Below, one piece after another: positions 46,213 through 54,573 of a stretch of DNA of 64,000 nt (positions are counted from its first letter, which is position 1; each line of letters starts with the position of its first letter). The stretch lies in NCBI RefSeq assembly GCF_028435365.1, contig NZ_JAGTJJ010000007.1:310001-374000 (forward strand), read 5' to 3'. The translations under genes were made by a program, and so were the position numbers. Source of the DNA: Polyangium jinanense (GTDB taxonomy: Bacteria > Myxococcota > Polyangia > Polyangiales > Polyangiaceae). The notes under the pieces were generated by a model. The model worked only from the letters and a program-made list of their open reading frames with translations, ran no database searches and was not told where the DNA came from.

Positions 46213-48732
46213 TCACGGCCGCGGGCGATGGCGGCGCGCAGCGAACAGGGAGGCGGCGGCGAGGGCGAAGAGCCAGGCCGCCGCGCGGGAAGGCGCGGGC
46301 GCGCCGGGGGCCGCCGTGGTGCAGCTCGCGGACGCCGCGCCGGATTGCGCGTCCTCGAATGCCTTCCAGTCCATGCAGTTCGAGGTCTTCTCGTCGCAGA
46401 TGACCTCGGCGCCGGAGCAATCGTCCACGGACGCGCACGTCGCGAGGCAAGCGCCGTTGCGGCAAGCGTACGGGGCGCAGCTCTGCGGGGTGCCGTCCGG
46501 GAGCTCGAGCATCTCGTTGTCGAGGCACTTCGTCGGCAACGTGATGCAGATGTTCGTCTCGGTGTTGCAGGTCGAGCCGAGGGCACACGCGGTGTTGCTC
46601 GTGCACTTCGTCTCGCAGGAGAGCTCGACGGCATTGCAGGTGTAAGGCGCGCAGTTGTTGCTCGTCGACTCCGCGCAATTGCCGCTCCCGTCGCAGGCGA
46701 ACAGCGTGAGCGTGGACTCGTTGCATTTCTTGTCGCAATTGTTGCCCGTAGGATAGGAGCATTCGAACGGGTTCACGCCGTCACACGTGGCGCAGGCCTC
46801 GCTCGTGCCGTCGCACACCGGGCGCGCTCCGTGGGGTTTGCCCGCGACAGGCTCGCAGATGCCGATGCGCGCGCCGTCGCAGGCCTCGCACTGGCCATCA
46901 CAGGGCGCATTGCAGCAGACGCCGTCGACGCAGAAGGAGTCGTCACAAGGGGACTTGATGTCGCACGGCGCGCCGAGCGGCGTGTAGATCTCCGTGTCGG
47001 CGAGGACCCCCGCCGGTCCCGTCCCGCCCGCGACGAGGATGCGGCCATTGAGCAGCGTCGTGGAGGTGTGGAGCGTGCGGGGCTTTTCCATGGACGCGGC
47101 CGCGGTCCAGCTCTGCGTGGCCGGGTCGAAGATCTCCGTGGTGAACGGGGTTTCCTCGAATCCGCCGCCGGTGACGATGATCCGATGGCCGGCCATCACG
47201 CTCGCCGCGTGGTCCTTGCGCGGGCGTGTCATGTTGAGCCCCGGATGCCATTCCTCCGACGCGGGATCGAAGATCTCGATGGTCTGCGCCAGGATCGGGC
47301 TGCCGCCGGCGATGAGCACGCGCCCCGAGGGGAGCCGCGTGGCCGTATGACCGGAGTGCACGCGGCTCATGGGGGTCGTCTGCGCCCAGGTCTTGGTCGC
47401 CGGATCCCAGAGCTCCGCGGTCTGCGAGGGGCTGGCGCTCTCGCCGCCCGCGACGAGAATGCGATTCTCGTCGAGCAACGTCGCCGTGTGGTTGTAACGC
47501 GCTTGGTGCAGCTCCCCGACGGTTTCCCACGTATCGGTCTCGGGGTCGTAAATCTCGGTCGTGCCGACCAGCGCGGAGGTTTTTCCGCCGGTCACGAGGA
47601 CACGCCCATCACTCAAGAGCGTCGCGGTATGCAGGGCGCGCGCGAAGTTCATGGGTTTCACGAGCGTCCACGACCCCGGCACGTTGGGCTGATCATTTGC
47701 GGGCGTGAAGATCTCGGCAGCGTTCGTCACGTTGAGGACCTGCTGCACGAGTGCTTTGCCGCCGAGGACGAGCACGCGGCCATCCTTCAGCGTCGTGGCC
47801 GTGTGCCCGAACCGGTTCTGTTTCAGGGGTTCCGTCTGGACCCACATCTTGAGGGCCGGGTCGTACACCTCGGCAAATTCCAGCGGGATTTCCCCGCCCT
47901 TGTCGCCGCCCGCGACGAGGACACGGCCATCGGGCAAGAGATTCGCCGTGTGGCGGAGGCGCTTGATGGACATGCCGTCCGTCAGGGTCCACGCCGGATC
48001 GACGAGCAGCGGCGCGCGTACGGTCGTACCCTCCCAGGAGAGTTTTACCTCGCATTGACGCGCGCCTGGATCGACGACCGGGCGTCCCATCGGCAATCGT
48101 GAATCCGTGCTGATCTTGCAACCCTCGACGAAGACGTTCATCCAGACGGTGTTGCCGTCTCCGTCCACGGCCCAGGGCGGCGCCATGCGCAGGCGCGGCG
48201 CGCCGTCCGCGTCGAGGAGCTCCAGCGTTTTGCCCACGAGGCGGAGCCCCGCGACGTTTTCGCCGAGCGTGATCGTGTACCGGAGCTCCGGGACATCCGG
48301 GAGGGCGTTCCGGAAAAACACGTAGTCCTCGGTGCCATTTTCGGTCGGACGATGCACGATATCGGCGACGCCGCGATATCCCGACGGATACGCGACGATC
48401 CCCGCCCCCGCCTCGCCCGCGACCTCACGCGCGCCCGCGAGCGCGACCTCGACCGAGAGACCACTTCCCGGGTCCGCGACACGAAATGCGTCGCTCGCGC
48501 GCGAGGGCAAACGCACCTCGGCGCGAGGCCCGGGCGAGGCCATTTCATCGAGCGTACGCTGGCCGCGGGCGAGGTGGAGGCGGATCGCCTCCGCGGTCTC
48601 CACCGCGACGCGCGCATCCGAGGGCGCGGCGAGTGATTCTCCCGCGCCCGGGGCATCACCACCCGCCGAGCAGCCTCCATACAAACCCGCTGCGAGACCG
48701 AATGTCCACGCCGTGCGCCATCTCGTCCCCAT
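46213..48732 (-). CDS. Large Kelch-repeat lipoprotein with MYXO-CTERM-like tail
   Basis: The 839-residue protein starts with a lipoprotein signal (LAAGLYGGCSAGG). After a leader domain it has seven Kelch repeats of the form H-T-A-T-L-L-x-D-G-R-V-L-V-x-G-G (for example RHTANLLPDGRVLVAGG), about residues 250-590. These form a beta-propeller. Then come about 230 residues rich in Cys (CDIKSPCDDSFCVDGVCC and similar). The C-terminus is an Ala/Leu-rich hydrophobic stretch ending ARRHRPRP, the MYXO-CTERM type that marks proteins for outer-surface sorting in myxobacteria. A surface-exposed adhesion or sensing role is inferred. Ribosome-binding site GGGAGG lies before ATG. It converges on the preceding operon one base after its stop. 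Confidence 0.88.
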   Translation of the reverse strand: MGTRWRTAWTFGLAAGLYGGCSAGGDAPGAGESLAAPSDARVAVETAEAIRLHLARGQRTLDEMASPGPRAEVRLPSRASDAFRVADPGSGLSVEVALAGAREVAGEAGAGIVAYPSGYRGVADIVHRPTENGTEDYVFFRNALPDVPELRYTITLGENVAGLRLVGKTLELLDADGAPRLRMAPPWAVDGDGNTVWMNVFVEGCKISTDSRLPMGRPVVDPGARQCEVKLSWEGTTVRAPLLVDPAWTLTDGMSIKRLRHTANLLPDGRVLVAGGDKGGEIPLEFAEVYDPALKMWVQTEPLKQNRFGHTATTLKDGRVLVLGGKALVQQVLNVTNAAEIFTPANDQPNVPGSWTLVKPMNFARALHTATLLSDGRVLVTGGKTSALVGTTEIYDPETDTWETVGELHQARYNHTATLLDENRILVAGGESASPSQTAELWDPATKTWAQTTPMSRVHSGHTATRLPSGRVLIAGGSPILAQTIEIFDPASEEWHPGLNMTRPRKDHAASVMAGHRIIVTGGGFEETPFTTEIFDPATQSWTAAASMEKPRTLHTSTTLLNGRILVAGGTGPAGVLADTEIYTPLGAPCDIKSPCDDSFCVDGVCCNAPCDGQCEACDGARIGICEPVAGKPHGARPVCDGTSEACATCDGVNPFECSYPTGNNCDKKCNESTLTLFACDGSGNCAESTSNNCAPYTCNAVELSCETKCTSNTACALGSTCNTETNICITLPTKCLDNEMLELPDGTPQSCAPYACRNGACLATCASVDDCSGAEVICDEKTSNCMDWKAFEDAQSGAASASCTTAAPGAPAPSRAAAWLFALAAASLFAARRHRPRP

Positions 48733-48759
48733 GGTGGCCTCCCTCGTAAGGTATGAAAG

Positions 48760-50646
48760 TCAGAATCGGTACTTCGCCACGAGACCGGGAGAGACCGCGA
48801 AAATCGAGGTGCCGGTCAGCGTGTCGGAATCATATTTGCCCTGACCGTCCGTGCTCGCCTGGACATACCCTTGCTCGGGCACCCAGGCAGGAGGCTCGGG
48901 GATGAAAAGCACGAGGGCCGAGACCGAGAGGGCGACGTCGAGCTTCTCCGAGATTCGCATTCCAGCGCGTACCTCGGGCGCGAGGTAGACCCCGAGCGCT
49001 GCCTGGGTCTCGGTGACCCGATCGACCGTATAGGAGACGCTCTCTTTGCGCCGCATGCCGGTGGTGCTGGTCGGGTCGGGGACGTCACGCGCGGTCGTCT
49101 TGTAATCGCCGGAGCGGTCGTCCTCAGCCGAGCCAAAGAAGCCGCCCACGCCGAGGCGGAAGGTGACCGGGAATCGTTCGCCCACGGTGCGCGCGACGGA
49201 GGCGCCGACGTGCGCGCCGCCGAGGGTGATGACGTCGTCGGTGAGGCCCTTGTTGGGCGCGATGTTGCCGAAGACGTGCACGTCTTCGTCGGGGCGATCC
49301 GTGAACGTGCGGCGCGCGAAGAGGCCGCCGAGCTCGACGCCGAGAGCCCATTTGCGCCGGATTTCAAGGCCGAAGCGGAGCGTGCCGCCGCCCCCGAGCC
49401 CGAGCGAGGCCACGCACGAGCCCGTGCAGCTCGCGTCGAGGCTGCCGCCGAACGTGGGCGCAATCGCGAACGTGGCACCGATCTCGCCAAAGAGGCGTTT
49501 GTCCGCCCAGAACCCCGACGGCGGAGGGACGGGCTCGAGGGCAACCGCGACGGCCTCGCGTTTGCCGGCTTCGAGCTCGACACGTCGCTCCTCCCGGACA
49601 AACCCATTCGCGGTGACCTCGATGCGGTGGGAGCCGGTCCGGACGGGGCCTTCCCACGCGCCGCGGCCGACGCGGACGCCGTCGACGGAGATGTCGGCGT
49701 CCTTCGTTTTGGCCTCGACGCGCAGGACCGAAGGCAGTTCCTCGGCGATGAGCAGGATCGGGGTGATGAGGCTCGGGCGGACCTCGACGCGCGCCGGCTG
49801 GGTGCCGAGGCGTTTTTCGCCGCGCAGGCTGACGAGGTGGTCACCGGACGCGACGAGCCCGCGCCAGGGCGTCTTGCCCACGGCCGCGCCGTCGATGAGG
49901 ACGTCCATCGAATAACCGGAGGCCTCGTCGACCTGGAGCCAGCCGGCGAGCTCCAATCGCGAGAGGAGGGCCGGGAGCTTGGCCGTTTTGCCGCCGACGA
50001 CCTGCAATCGCGCTTCGAGCGTCTCGTAGCCGGCCTTGAAGATGCGGACGGTGCGCTCGCCGACGGGGACGTGAATGGCGCCTTTGAGAGGCGTCGTTCC
50101 GCGGGGTTTTCCGTCGATCGAAATGGTGGCGCCGTCGGGGACGCCTTCGATGACGAGGTCGCCGACGACGGGCCTTAGCTCGGCGATCTCGCGGAGCGCG
50201 ACCTGCTTCTCCTCCTCGGTGATGCCCGGGAACGCGAGGAGCTCTTCGTTCATGTCGAACGCTTCGTCGAAGCGGTTCAAGCGGCGAAGGCAAAGCGCGG
50301 CGTTTTTCTTGGCGGCGCGGGTCGGGTAAATGGAGAGCGAGGTGAGGAACTCGGGCAGCGCCGCTTCCATGGAGCCGGCGTCGAAGAGCGCGAGGCCCTG
50401 CTCGAAATGCTTGCGCGCGTCGTCCTTGGCCTTGGCCTCGGCCTCGGCCGCGGGATCGGGCGGCGGGGGCGGCGGCGGAGGCGGCGGCGGGAGCGGGCCG
50501 CCTTTTTTCATCCACGAGGGCTGCGGCTTGGAAGTGGTTGGGAAAACCGGCGCATTCTGCGCGATCGCGGTCGTGACGAGCGTCGAGGCGAGGAGGGCGG
50601 CGAGGGCCTTGCAGATCGGGGAGGGGAGGGCCGCAGAGCGTTTCAT
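48760..50646 (-). CDS. Secreted TPR/PEGA protein with outer-membrane barrel-like C-terminus
   Basis: The ATG overlaps the TGA of the upstream kinase (ATGA), so kinase and this protein are co-translated. It begins with a signal peptide (AALLASTLVTTAIAQ), then a polyproline stretch, a TPR-like helical region (ARKHFEQGLALFDAGSM) and four PEGA-type beta modules, among them LVIEGVPDGATISIDG and RIFKAGYETLEARL. The last 250 residues have barrel-like strands with the aromatic end AKYRF. PEGA modules occur at cell surfaces. With the kinase, it may report an envelope signal. Domain order is seen; the mechanism is inferred. Confidence 0.83.
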   Translation of the reverse strand: MKRSAALPSPICKALAALLASTLVTTAIAQNAPVFPTTSKPQPSWMKKGGPLPPPPPPPPPPPDPAAEAEAKAKDDARKHFEQGLALFDAGSMEAALPEFLTSLSIYPTRAAKKNAALCLRRLNRFDEAFDMNEELLAFPGITEEEKQVALREIAELRPVVGDLVIEGVPDGATISIDGKPRGTTPLKGAIHVPVGERTVRIFKAGYETLEARLQVVGGKTAKLPALLSRLELAGWLQVDEASGYSMDVLIDGAAVGKTPWRGLVASGDHLVSLRGEKRLGTQPARVEVRPSLITPILLIAEELPSVLRVEAKTKDADISVDGVRVGRGAWEGPVRTGSHRIEVTANGFVREERRVELEAGKREAVAVALEPVPPPSGFWADKRLFGEIGATFAIAPTFGGSLDASCTGSCVASLGLGGGGTLRFGLEIRRKWALGVELGGLFARRTFTDRPDEDVHVFGNIAPNKGLTDDVITLGGAHVGASVARTVGERFPVTFRLGVGGFFGSAEDDRSGDYKTTARDVPDPTSTTGMRRKESVSYTVDRVTETQAALGVYLAPEVRAGMRISEKLDVALSVSALVLFIPEPPAWVPEQGYVQASTDGQGKYDSDTLTGTSIFAVSPGLVAKYRF

Positions 50647-52274
50647 TCGAAGGTTCGCACGGGCTGGGGATCCTTGGAGGGCGTCGTGACCGTCGGCTTC
50701 GGGACCGGGTGGGCCACCGTCGTGACCGGCGCCGTCGTGGTCGCGGGGCCCGCTGCGGGTGCGGCAGACGCAGGCGGAGCCCCGGCCTTGGGTTTGGCGC
50801 TCGTCTGCGCGAGCTTTGTTTCGTCTTCTTCGAGCTTGAGTTTGTCGGGTAAAGCGCCGTTCGCGGTGATGGCGACCTCGACGCGGGTCTCGCGGCCGTC
50901 CTTGTGGATACGCAAGGCGTGGGTGCTGCCGAGCGCGCCATGAATGGTGACGTATCCGTCGTGATCCACGGGGGCGCTGCGGCCATTGACCTCGACCTGG
51001 GCATCGGGCGGAGTCACGAGGAGGCGCGCCGAGCGGAGCGCCTCGACCGGAGCGACGGCGGGGCCCCCTTGCGAGGAGATCCCCGCGGGAGGCGCAGAGG
51101 CGCCGCGCGCCTCGGGAGAAGCGTCGGCGCCGGTCTTCGAGGCCTGCGTGAGGATGAGGCCGGCGCCGATGGCGAGCGCGACGGCCGCGCCGAGCACGAC
51201 GGGGACGAACCTGCGCGACGAGGACGCGCGTGCGCCGCTTTCGGCAGGCGAGAGCGTGCTCCGCGGGTCGGGCGCGGAGGCGCGAGGCGACGAGGCGCGA
51301 TCGCCGTCGAGGGTCATCGGGGCGGCGACGGTGACGTCGGTGCCGAGCTTGTTCGTGCGCGCATCGACGGCCCTGCCGCTCGACGGAACGATCTCGATGC
51401 TCGGCCGCGATCGCAGGTTCGCGCGGATGCCGACGAGGAGGCCAAAGGCCTCGACGAGCTCGGCCATGCTCTGGAAACGGGCGGCCTTGTCGCGTGCGAG
51501 CGCCCGCTCGAAGAATCGATCGACGGCGGGGTCGAGCGAAGGGACGAGCGACGAGGGCGGCGGGGCATGGTCGGTGCAGATCGTGACGAGGAGCTTGCCG
51601 ATGTTCTCGGCCTCGTCGAAGGGGAGGCGGCCCGTGATCGCCTCGTAGAGGATGACGCCGATCGACCAGAGATCGCTGCGATGATCGACCTGCTTGGTTT
51701 CGCGGATCTGCTCGGGGCTCATGTACGAGGGGGAGCCGAGCATCATGCCGGAGCTCGTGGAAGTCGCGGGTCCGGTGATCGTGACGTCCTTGGCGATGCC
51801 GAAATCGAGGACCTTGACGATCTCGTCGTCGCCGCTCCGCGCGAGGAAGACGTTGCCGGGTTTGAGGTCGCGGTGGACGATGCCGAGGTCGTGCGCGCGG
51901 CGGAGCGCTTTGCCGAGAGGTTCGAGGATGCGGTAAGCCTCGGTGAGATCGAGGCGGCCGCCGCGTTCGAGGCGCGTGCCGAGGTCCTCGCCTTCGAGCA
52001 GCTCCATCACGATGTACGGGGTGCCGTCTTCGACGCCGTAGTCGAGGACCTGCACGACGTGCGGGCTCTTGATGAGGGCCGCGGCCTTGGCCTCGCGCTC
52101 GAATCGCTGCCGGAGCGATTCGTTTGCCGCGATGCTGCCCTCCATGAACTTCACGGCGACGTTGGTGTCGAGAAGCTGATGGCGAGCGACCCACACCGCG
52201 CCCATGCCGCCCTTGGCGAGAGGTCGTTCGAGCCGAAGCTTGCCGCCGATGATGGCGCCTTCTGCGATGGACAC
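50643..52274 (-). CDS. Membrane Ser/Thr protein kinase with extracytoplasmic PEGA-like domain
   Basis: The 543-residue protein has a full kinase domain (about residues 10-275): LAKGGMGAVWVA, lysine VAVKFM, catalytic HRDLKPGN, DFGIAKD and GSPSYMSPEQI. A single membrane segment (FVPVVLGAAVALAIGAGLIL) leads to an external region with a PEGA-like beta unit (LLVTPPDAQVEVNGRSAP), followed by a Lys/Pro/Ala/Thr-rich tail. Topology matches PknB-type receptors that sense the envelope. It is the first gene of a pair with the TPR/PEGA barrel protein (ATGA overlap), suggesting the two work together. Signal and substrates are unknown. Confidence 0.9.
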   Translation of the reverse strand: MSIAEGAIIGGKLRLERPLAKGGMGAVWVARHQLLDTNVAVKFMEGSIAANESLRQRFEREAKAAALIKSPHVVQVLDYGVEDGTPYIVMELLEGEDLGTRLERGGRLDLTEAYRILEPLGKALRRAHDLGIVHRDLKPGNVFLARSGDDEIVKVLDFGIAKDVTITGPATSTSSGMMLGSPSYMSPEQIRETKQVDHRSDLWSIGVILYEAITGRLPFDEAENIGKLLVTICTDHAPPPSSLVPSLDPAVDRFFERALARDKAARFQSMAELVEAFGLLVGIRANLRSRPSIEIVPSSGRAVDARTNKLGTDVTVAAPMTLDGDRASSPRASAPDPRSTLSPAESGARASSSRRFVPVVLGAAVALAIGAGLILTQASKTGADASPEARGASAPPAGISSQGGPAVAPVEALRSARLLVTPPDAQVEVNGRSAPVDHDGYVTIHGALGSTHALRIHKDGRETRVEVAITANGALPDKLKLEEDETKLAQTSAKPKAGAPPASAAPAAGPATTTAPVTTVAHPVPKPTVTTPSKDPQPVRTFE

Positions 52275-52446
52275 GCCCCGACACTCCTCCCGCGAGCCCG
52301 CCCGTGAGCAGGCAAAATGAAGCCAGCTGCGAGCATACCATGATCCGAAGGCAGGGCTCCATGGCGAGCTTTCGCCCGCACACGCGCAAACCTCATCGAC
52401 GTGGAGGGTCGATCGGCCGTAGGCTCGGCATCTCTTCGTCCTCGTG

Positions 52447-53085
52447 ATGGCCGTTCTCCAGCCTCGCTCCGCCCGAACTTTCCGTCGCCTCCTCGCGCTC
52501 GGGGCGTGTCTCGTCGTGTCGGTCGTTTTGGCCGCAGCGTCAGGCGGTTGTCGGTCGAAGGAGTGCGTGCCGGGTCAGCAGGTCGCGTGCGCATGCCCGG
52601 CGGGCGCGCAGGGGACGCAGGTCTGCGACGACGAAGGGGCGCGGTATTTGCCGTGCGTCTGTGATGCGCCGGCCGAGCCGACGGCCGCGCGGGGCGTGGA
52701 GCCGCCGCGGCCGCGACCGGTGCTCGCGAAGAAACAGATTCGTTGCGGGACAAATCTTTGTGATACGGCGTGCTGCGCGACATTCGAGCCGCCGTCGTGC
52801 ACGCAGGATGGGAGGTCGTGCCCGCGGACGGCGAACGGGGAGGGCGTGATCTTCGAGTGCGACGGGCCCGAGGACTGCGGCGCCGAGGCGTGTTGCCTGA
52901 TCCCGGGCGACCGGACGATCGCGGCGGTATGCGTGCCCAAAGGCGAGTGCGCGGGGACGTTTACGCACCCGCGGCTCGGGACGACGGTGTCGCCGCGGGT
53001 GGTTTGTCACGTGAATCAGGATTGCGCGTTGTCTGCAATCTGCTCGCCGGCCGGCGCCGTGGCGGGCATTTCGGTGTGCAAGTAA
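52447..53085 (+). CDS. Cys-rich secreted lipoprotein
   Basis: A GTG sits one codon before the ATG I chose (MAVLQPRSARTFRRLL). The signal ends LAAASGGCRS. The mature protein of about 180 residues has 18 or more Cys in short clusters (CVPGQQVACACP, CGTNLCDTACCATFEPPSC, CDGPEDCGAEACC, ICSPAGAV). This resembles the small Cys-rich modules of other myxobacterial secreted proteins (including the C-terminal part of the Kelch protein here). No named family; function unknown. It converges on the oxidase gene, eight bases after its stop. Confidence 0.78.
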   Translation: MAVLQPRSARTFRRLLALGACLVVSVVLAAASGGCRSKECVPGQQVACACPAGAQGTQVCDDEGARYLPCVCDAPAEPTAARGVEPPRPRPVLAKKQIRCGTNLCDTACCATFEPPSCTQDGRSCPRTANGEGVIFECDGPEDCGAEACCLIPGDRTIAAVCVPKGECAGTFTHPRLGTTVSPRVVCHVNQDCALSAICSPAGAVAGISVCK

Positions 53086-53092
53086 AAGCGCG

Positions 53093-54226
53093 TCAGCGCG
53101 GGCGTGGTTCGAGGAGAGAGCGATCGATCGCCGCGAGCGAGGGGCAGCCGGAGAGCGCCATGGCCGTCGCGAGCTCGTCGCGCAGGATGTCGAGGACCCC
53201 GAGGACGCCCGCCTCGCCCGCCGTCGCGAGGCCCCAGAGGACAGGCCGGCCGAGCATGACCGCGTTCGCCCCGAGCGCGAGGGCCTTGAGCACATCCGTC
53301 CCCCAGCGCACGCCGCCGTCGACGAGCACGGGGACACGGCCAGAAGCCGCCTCGACGACGCGCGGCAGGACGTCGAGCGTGGCCGGCGCGCCGTCGAGCT
53401 GACGCGCGCCGTGGTTCGAAACGATGATGCCAGCAGCGCCGGCGTCGATCGCGAGCAATGTATCGTCCGGACGAACGATTCCTTTGAGGATCAACGGCAA
53501 GCGGGTGATGCCGCGCAGCCAGTCGAGGTCGCGCCAGGAGAGCGAGGCGTCGTGCCGCGACGCGATGTAGCGGTGGAGGGCCGATCCCGAGGCGCCAGCA
53601 GCGACGTTCGTGTCCACGAGGTTCGCCATGACGAGGCCGTCCGGCAGGCCGAACCCGTTGCGCACGTCGCGGAGGCGGCGGCCGAGGACGGGGGTGTCGA
53701 CGGTGAGGACGATGGCGCGATACCCAGCGGCCTCGGCGCGCTCGACGAGCGAGCGGGTGAGCTCGCGGTCCTTGTGGACGTAAAGCTGGAACCAGAGCGG
53801 GCCCTCCGAGGCGCGCGCGATGTCTTCGAGGGAGGTCGTGGCGAGGGTGGAGACGGTATAAATGGTGCCAGCCCGCGCAGCGGCGCGGGCAGTCGCGAGC
53901 TCGCCGTCGGGGTGCGCGAGCTTGTGATAGGCCGTCGGCGCGATGAGGATCGGCATGGAGACGGGCGCGCCGAGGATCTCGGTTTCGAGGGTGAGGCGCG
54001 AGACGTCGACGAGGACGCGCGCATGAATCTGCCAGCGGCGATAAGCGCGCAGGTTCTCCCGGAGCGTGCGCTCGGCGTCAGCGCCAGAGCGATAATAATC
54101 GTACGCCATGGCCGAGAGCGCAGCGCGCGCGGCCTTCTCGAAATCACGGACAGTGAGGAGGCCGGACGAGGCGTCCCGCGGCGGTGCGTGTAACCGGGTT
54201 TTTCCGGAGTCGTCGCTCGAATGCAT
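53093..54226 (-). CDS. FMN-dependent alpha-hydroxy-acid oxidase/dehydrogenase
   Basis: The 377-residue protein belongs to the family of glycolate oxidase, L-lactate dehydrogenase and lactate monooxygenase. FMN-site elements: ILIAPTAYHKLAHPDGE (about 95), YTVSTLATTS, WFQLYVHKDR, LTVDTPVLGRR. The catalytic block SNHGARQLDGAPATLD holds the His that removes the substrate proton; VLVDGGVRWGTDVLKALALGA is the phosphate-binding loop. No signal peptide, so cytoplasmic or peripheral. Which 2-hydroxy acid it uses, and whether oxygen is the acceptor, cannot be told. It starts just before the palindromic repeat at 54264. Confidence 0.9.
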   Translation of the reverse strand: MHSSDDSGKTRLHAPPRDASSGLLTVRDFEKAARAALSAMAYDYYRSGADAERTLRENLRAYRRWQIHARVLVDVSRLTLETEILGAPVSMPILIAPTAYHKLAHPDGELATARAAARAGTIYTVSTLATTSLEDIARASEGPLWFQLYVHKDRELTRSLVERAEAAGYRAIVLTVDTPVLGRRLRDVRNGFGLPDGLVMANLVDTNVAAGASGSALHRYIASRHDASLSWRDLDWLRGITRLPLILKGIVRPDDTLLAIDAGAAGIIVSNHGARQLDGAPATLDVLPRVVEAASGRVPVLVDGGVRWGTDVLKALALGANAVMLGRPVLWGLATAGEAGVLGVLDILRDELATAMALSGCPSLAAIDRSLLEPRPR

Positions 54227-54263
54227 GCCACGCGATCTTTACCACTGATCTGGGAGGCGTTTC

Positions 54264-54564
54264 GCTGGGGCGTTGCCCCAGGCCCCACCAGGGGCTGTCC
54301 GCCCCTGGACCCGGACCAGCGCAAGCGCTGGACCCGGGGTCGATGAACTGCGCGATGCGCAGCTCATCGAACAGGTCGAGGCAAGACCAGGTACGACCCT
54401 GCCAATCAAGACCGCCGTGACTGGCAACGCCGTCCGTGGTCTTGCCACCGGCCTGTGGGAAGAACTGCGCATCGCGCAGTTCTTCCCCAAATGGTCCAGC
54501 GCTTGCGCTGGTTCGGGTCGAGGGGCGAACAGCCCCCGCGGGGCCCGGGGCAGCGCCCCGGCGC
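54264..54564. repeat. Dispersed intergenic palindromic repeat, copy 2 (double-centred)
   Basis: The same element as at 10944-11127 but inverted and longer. Left part: gctggggcgttgcccc, then ccggaccagcgcaagcgctgg and a first centre GATGAACTGCGC-gat-GCGCAGCTCATC (54342-54368, one mismatch). A 90-bp inner segment follows with its own inverted repeat (ggcaagaccaggtac against ggcaagaccacggac). The second centre is perfect: GAAGAACTGCGC (54459-54470), loop ATC, GCGCAGTTCTTC (54474-54485), identical in stem to copy 1. It ends gggcagcgccccggcgc. Non-coding. Two recombined copies of one mobile or REP-type element are the simplest reading. Confidence 0.8.
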
Positions 54565-54573
54565 GGCGCCGCC

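Noticed and set aside
50647..52389. N-terminal extension of the PEGA barrel protein over the kinase region
   Set aside because: The kinase occupies that DNA in another frame with complete catalytic motifs; the barrel protein has its own start and signal peptide at 50646.
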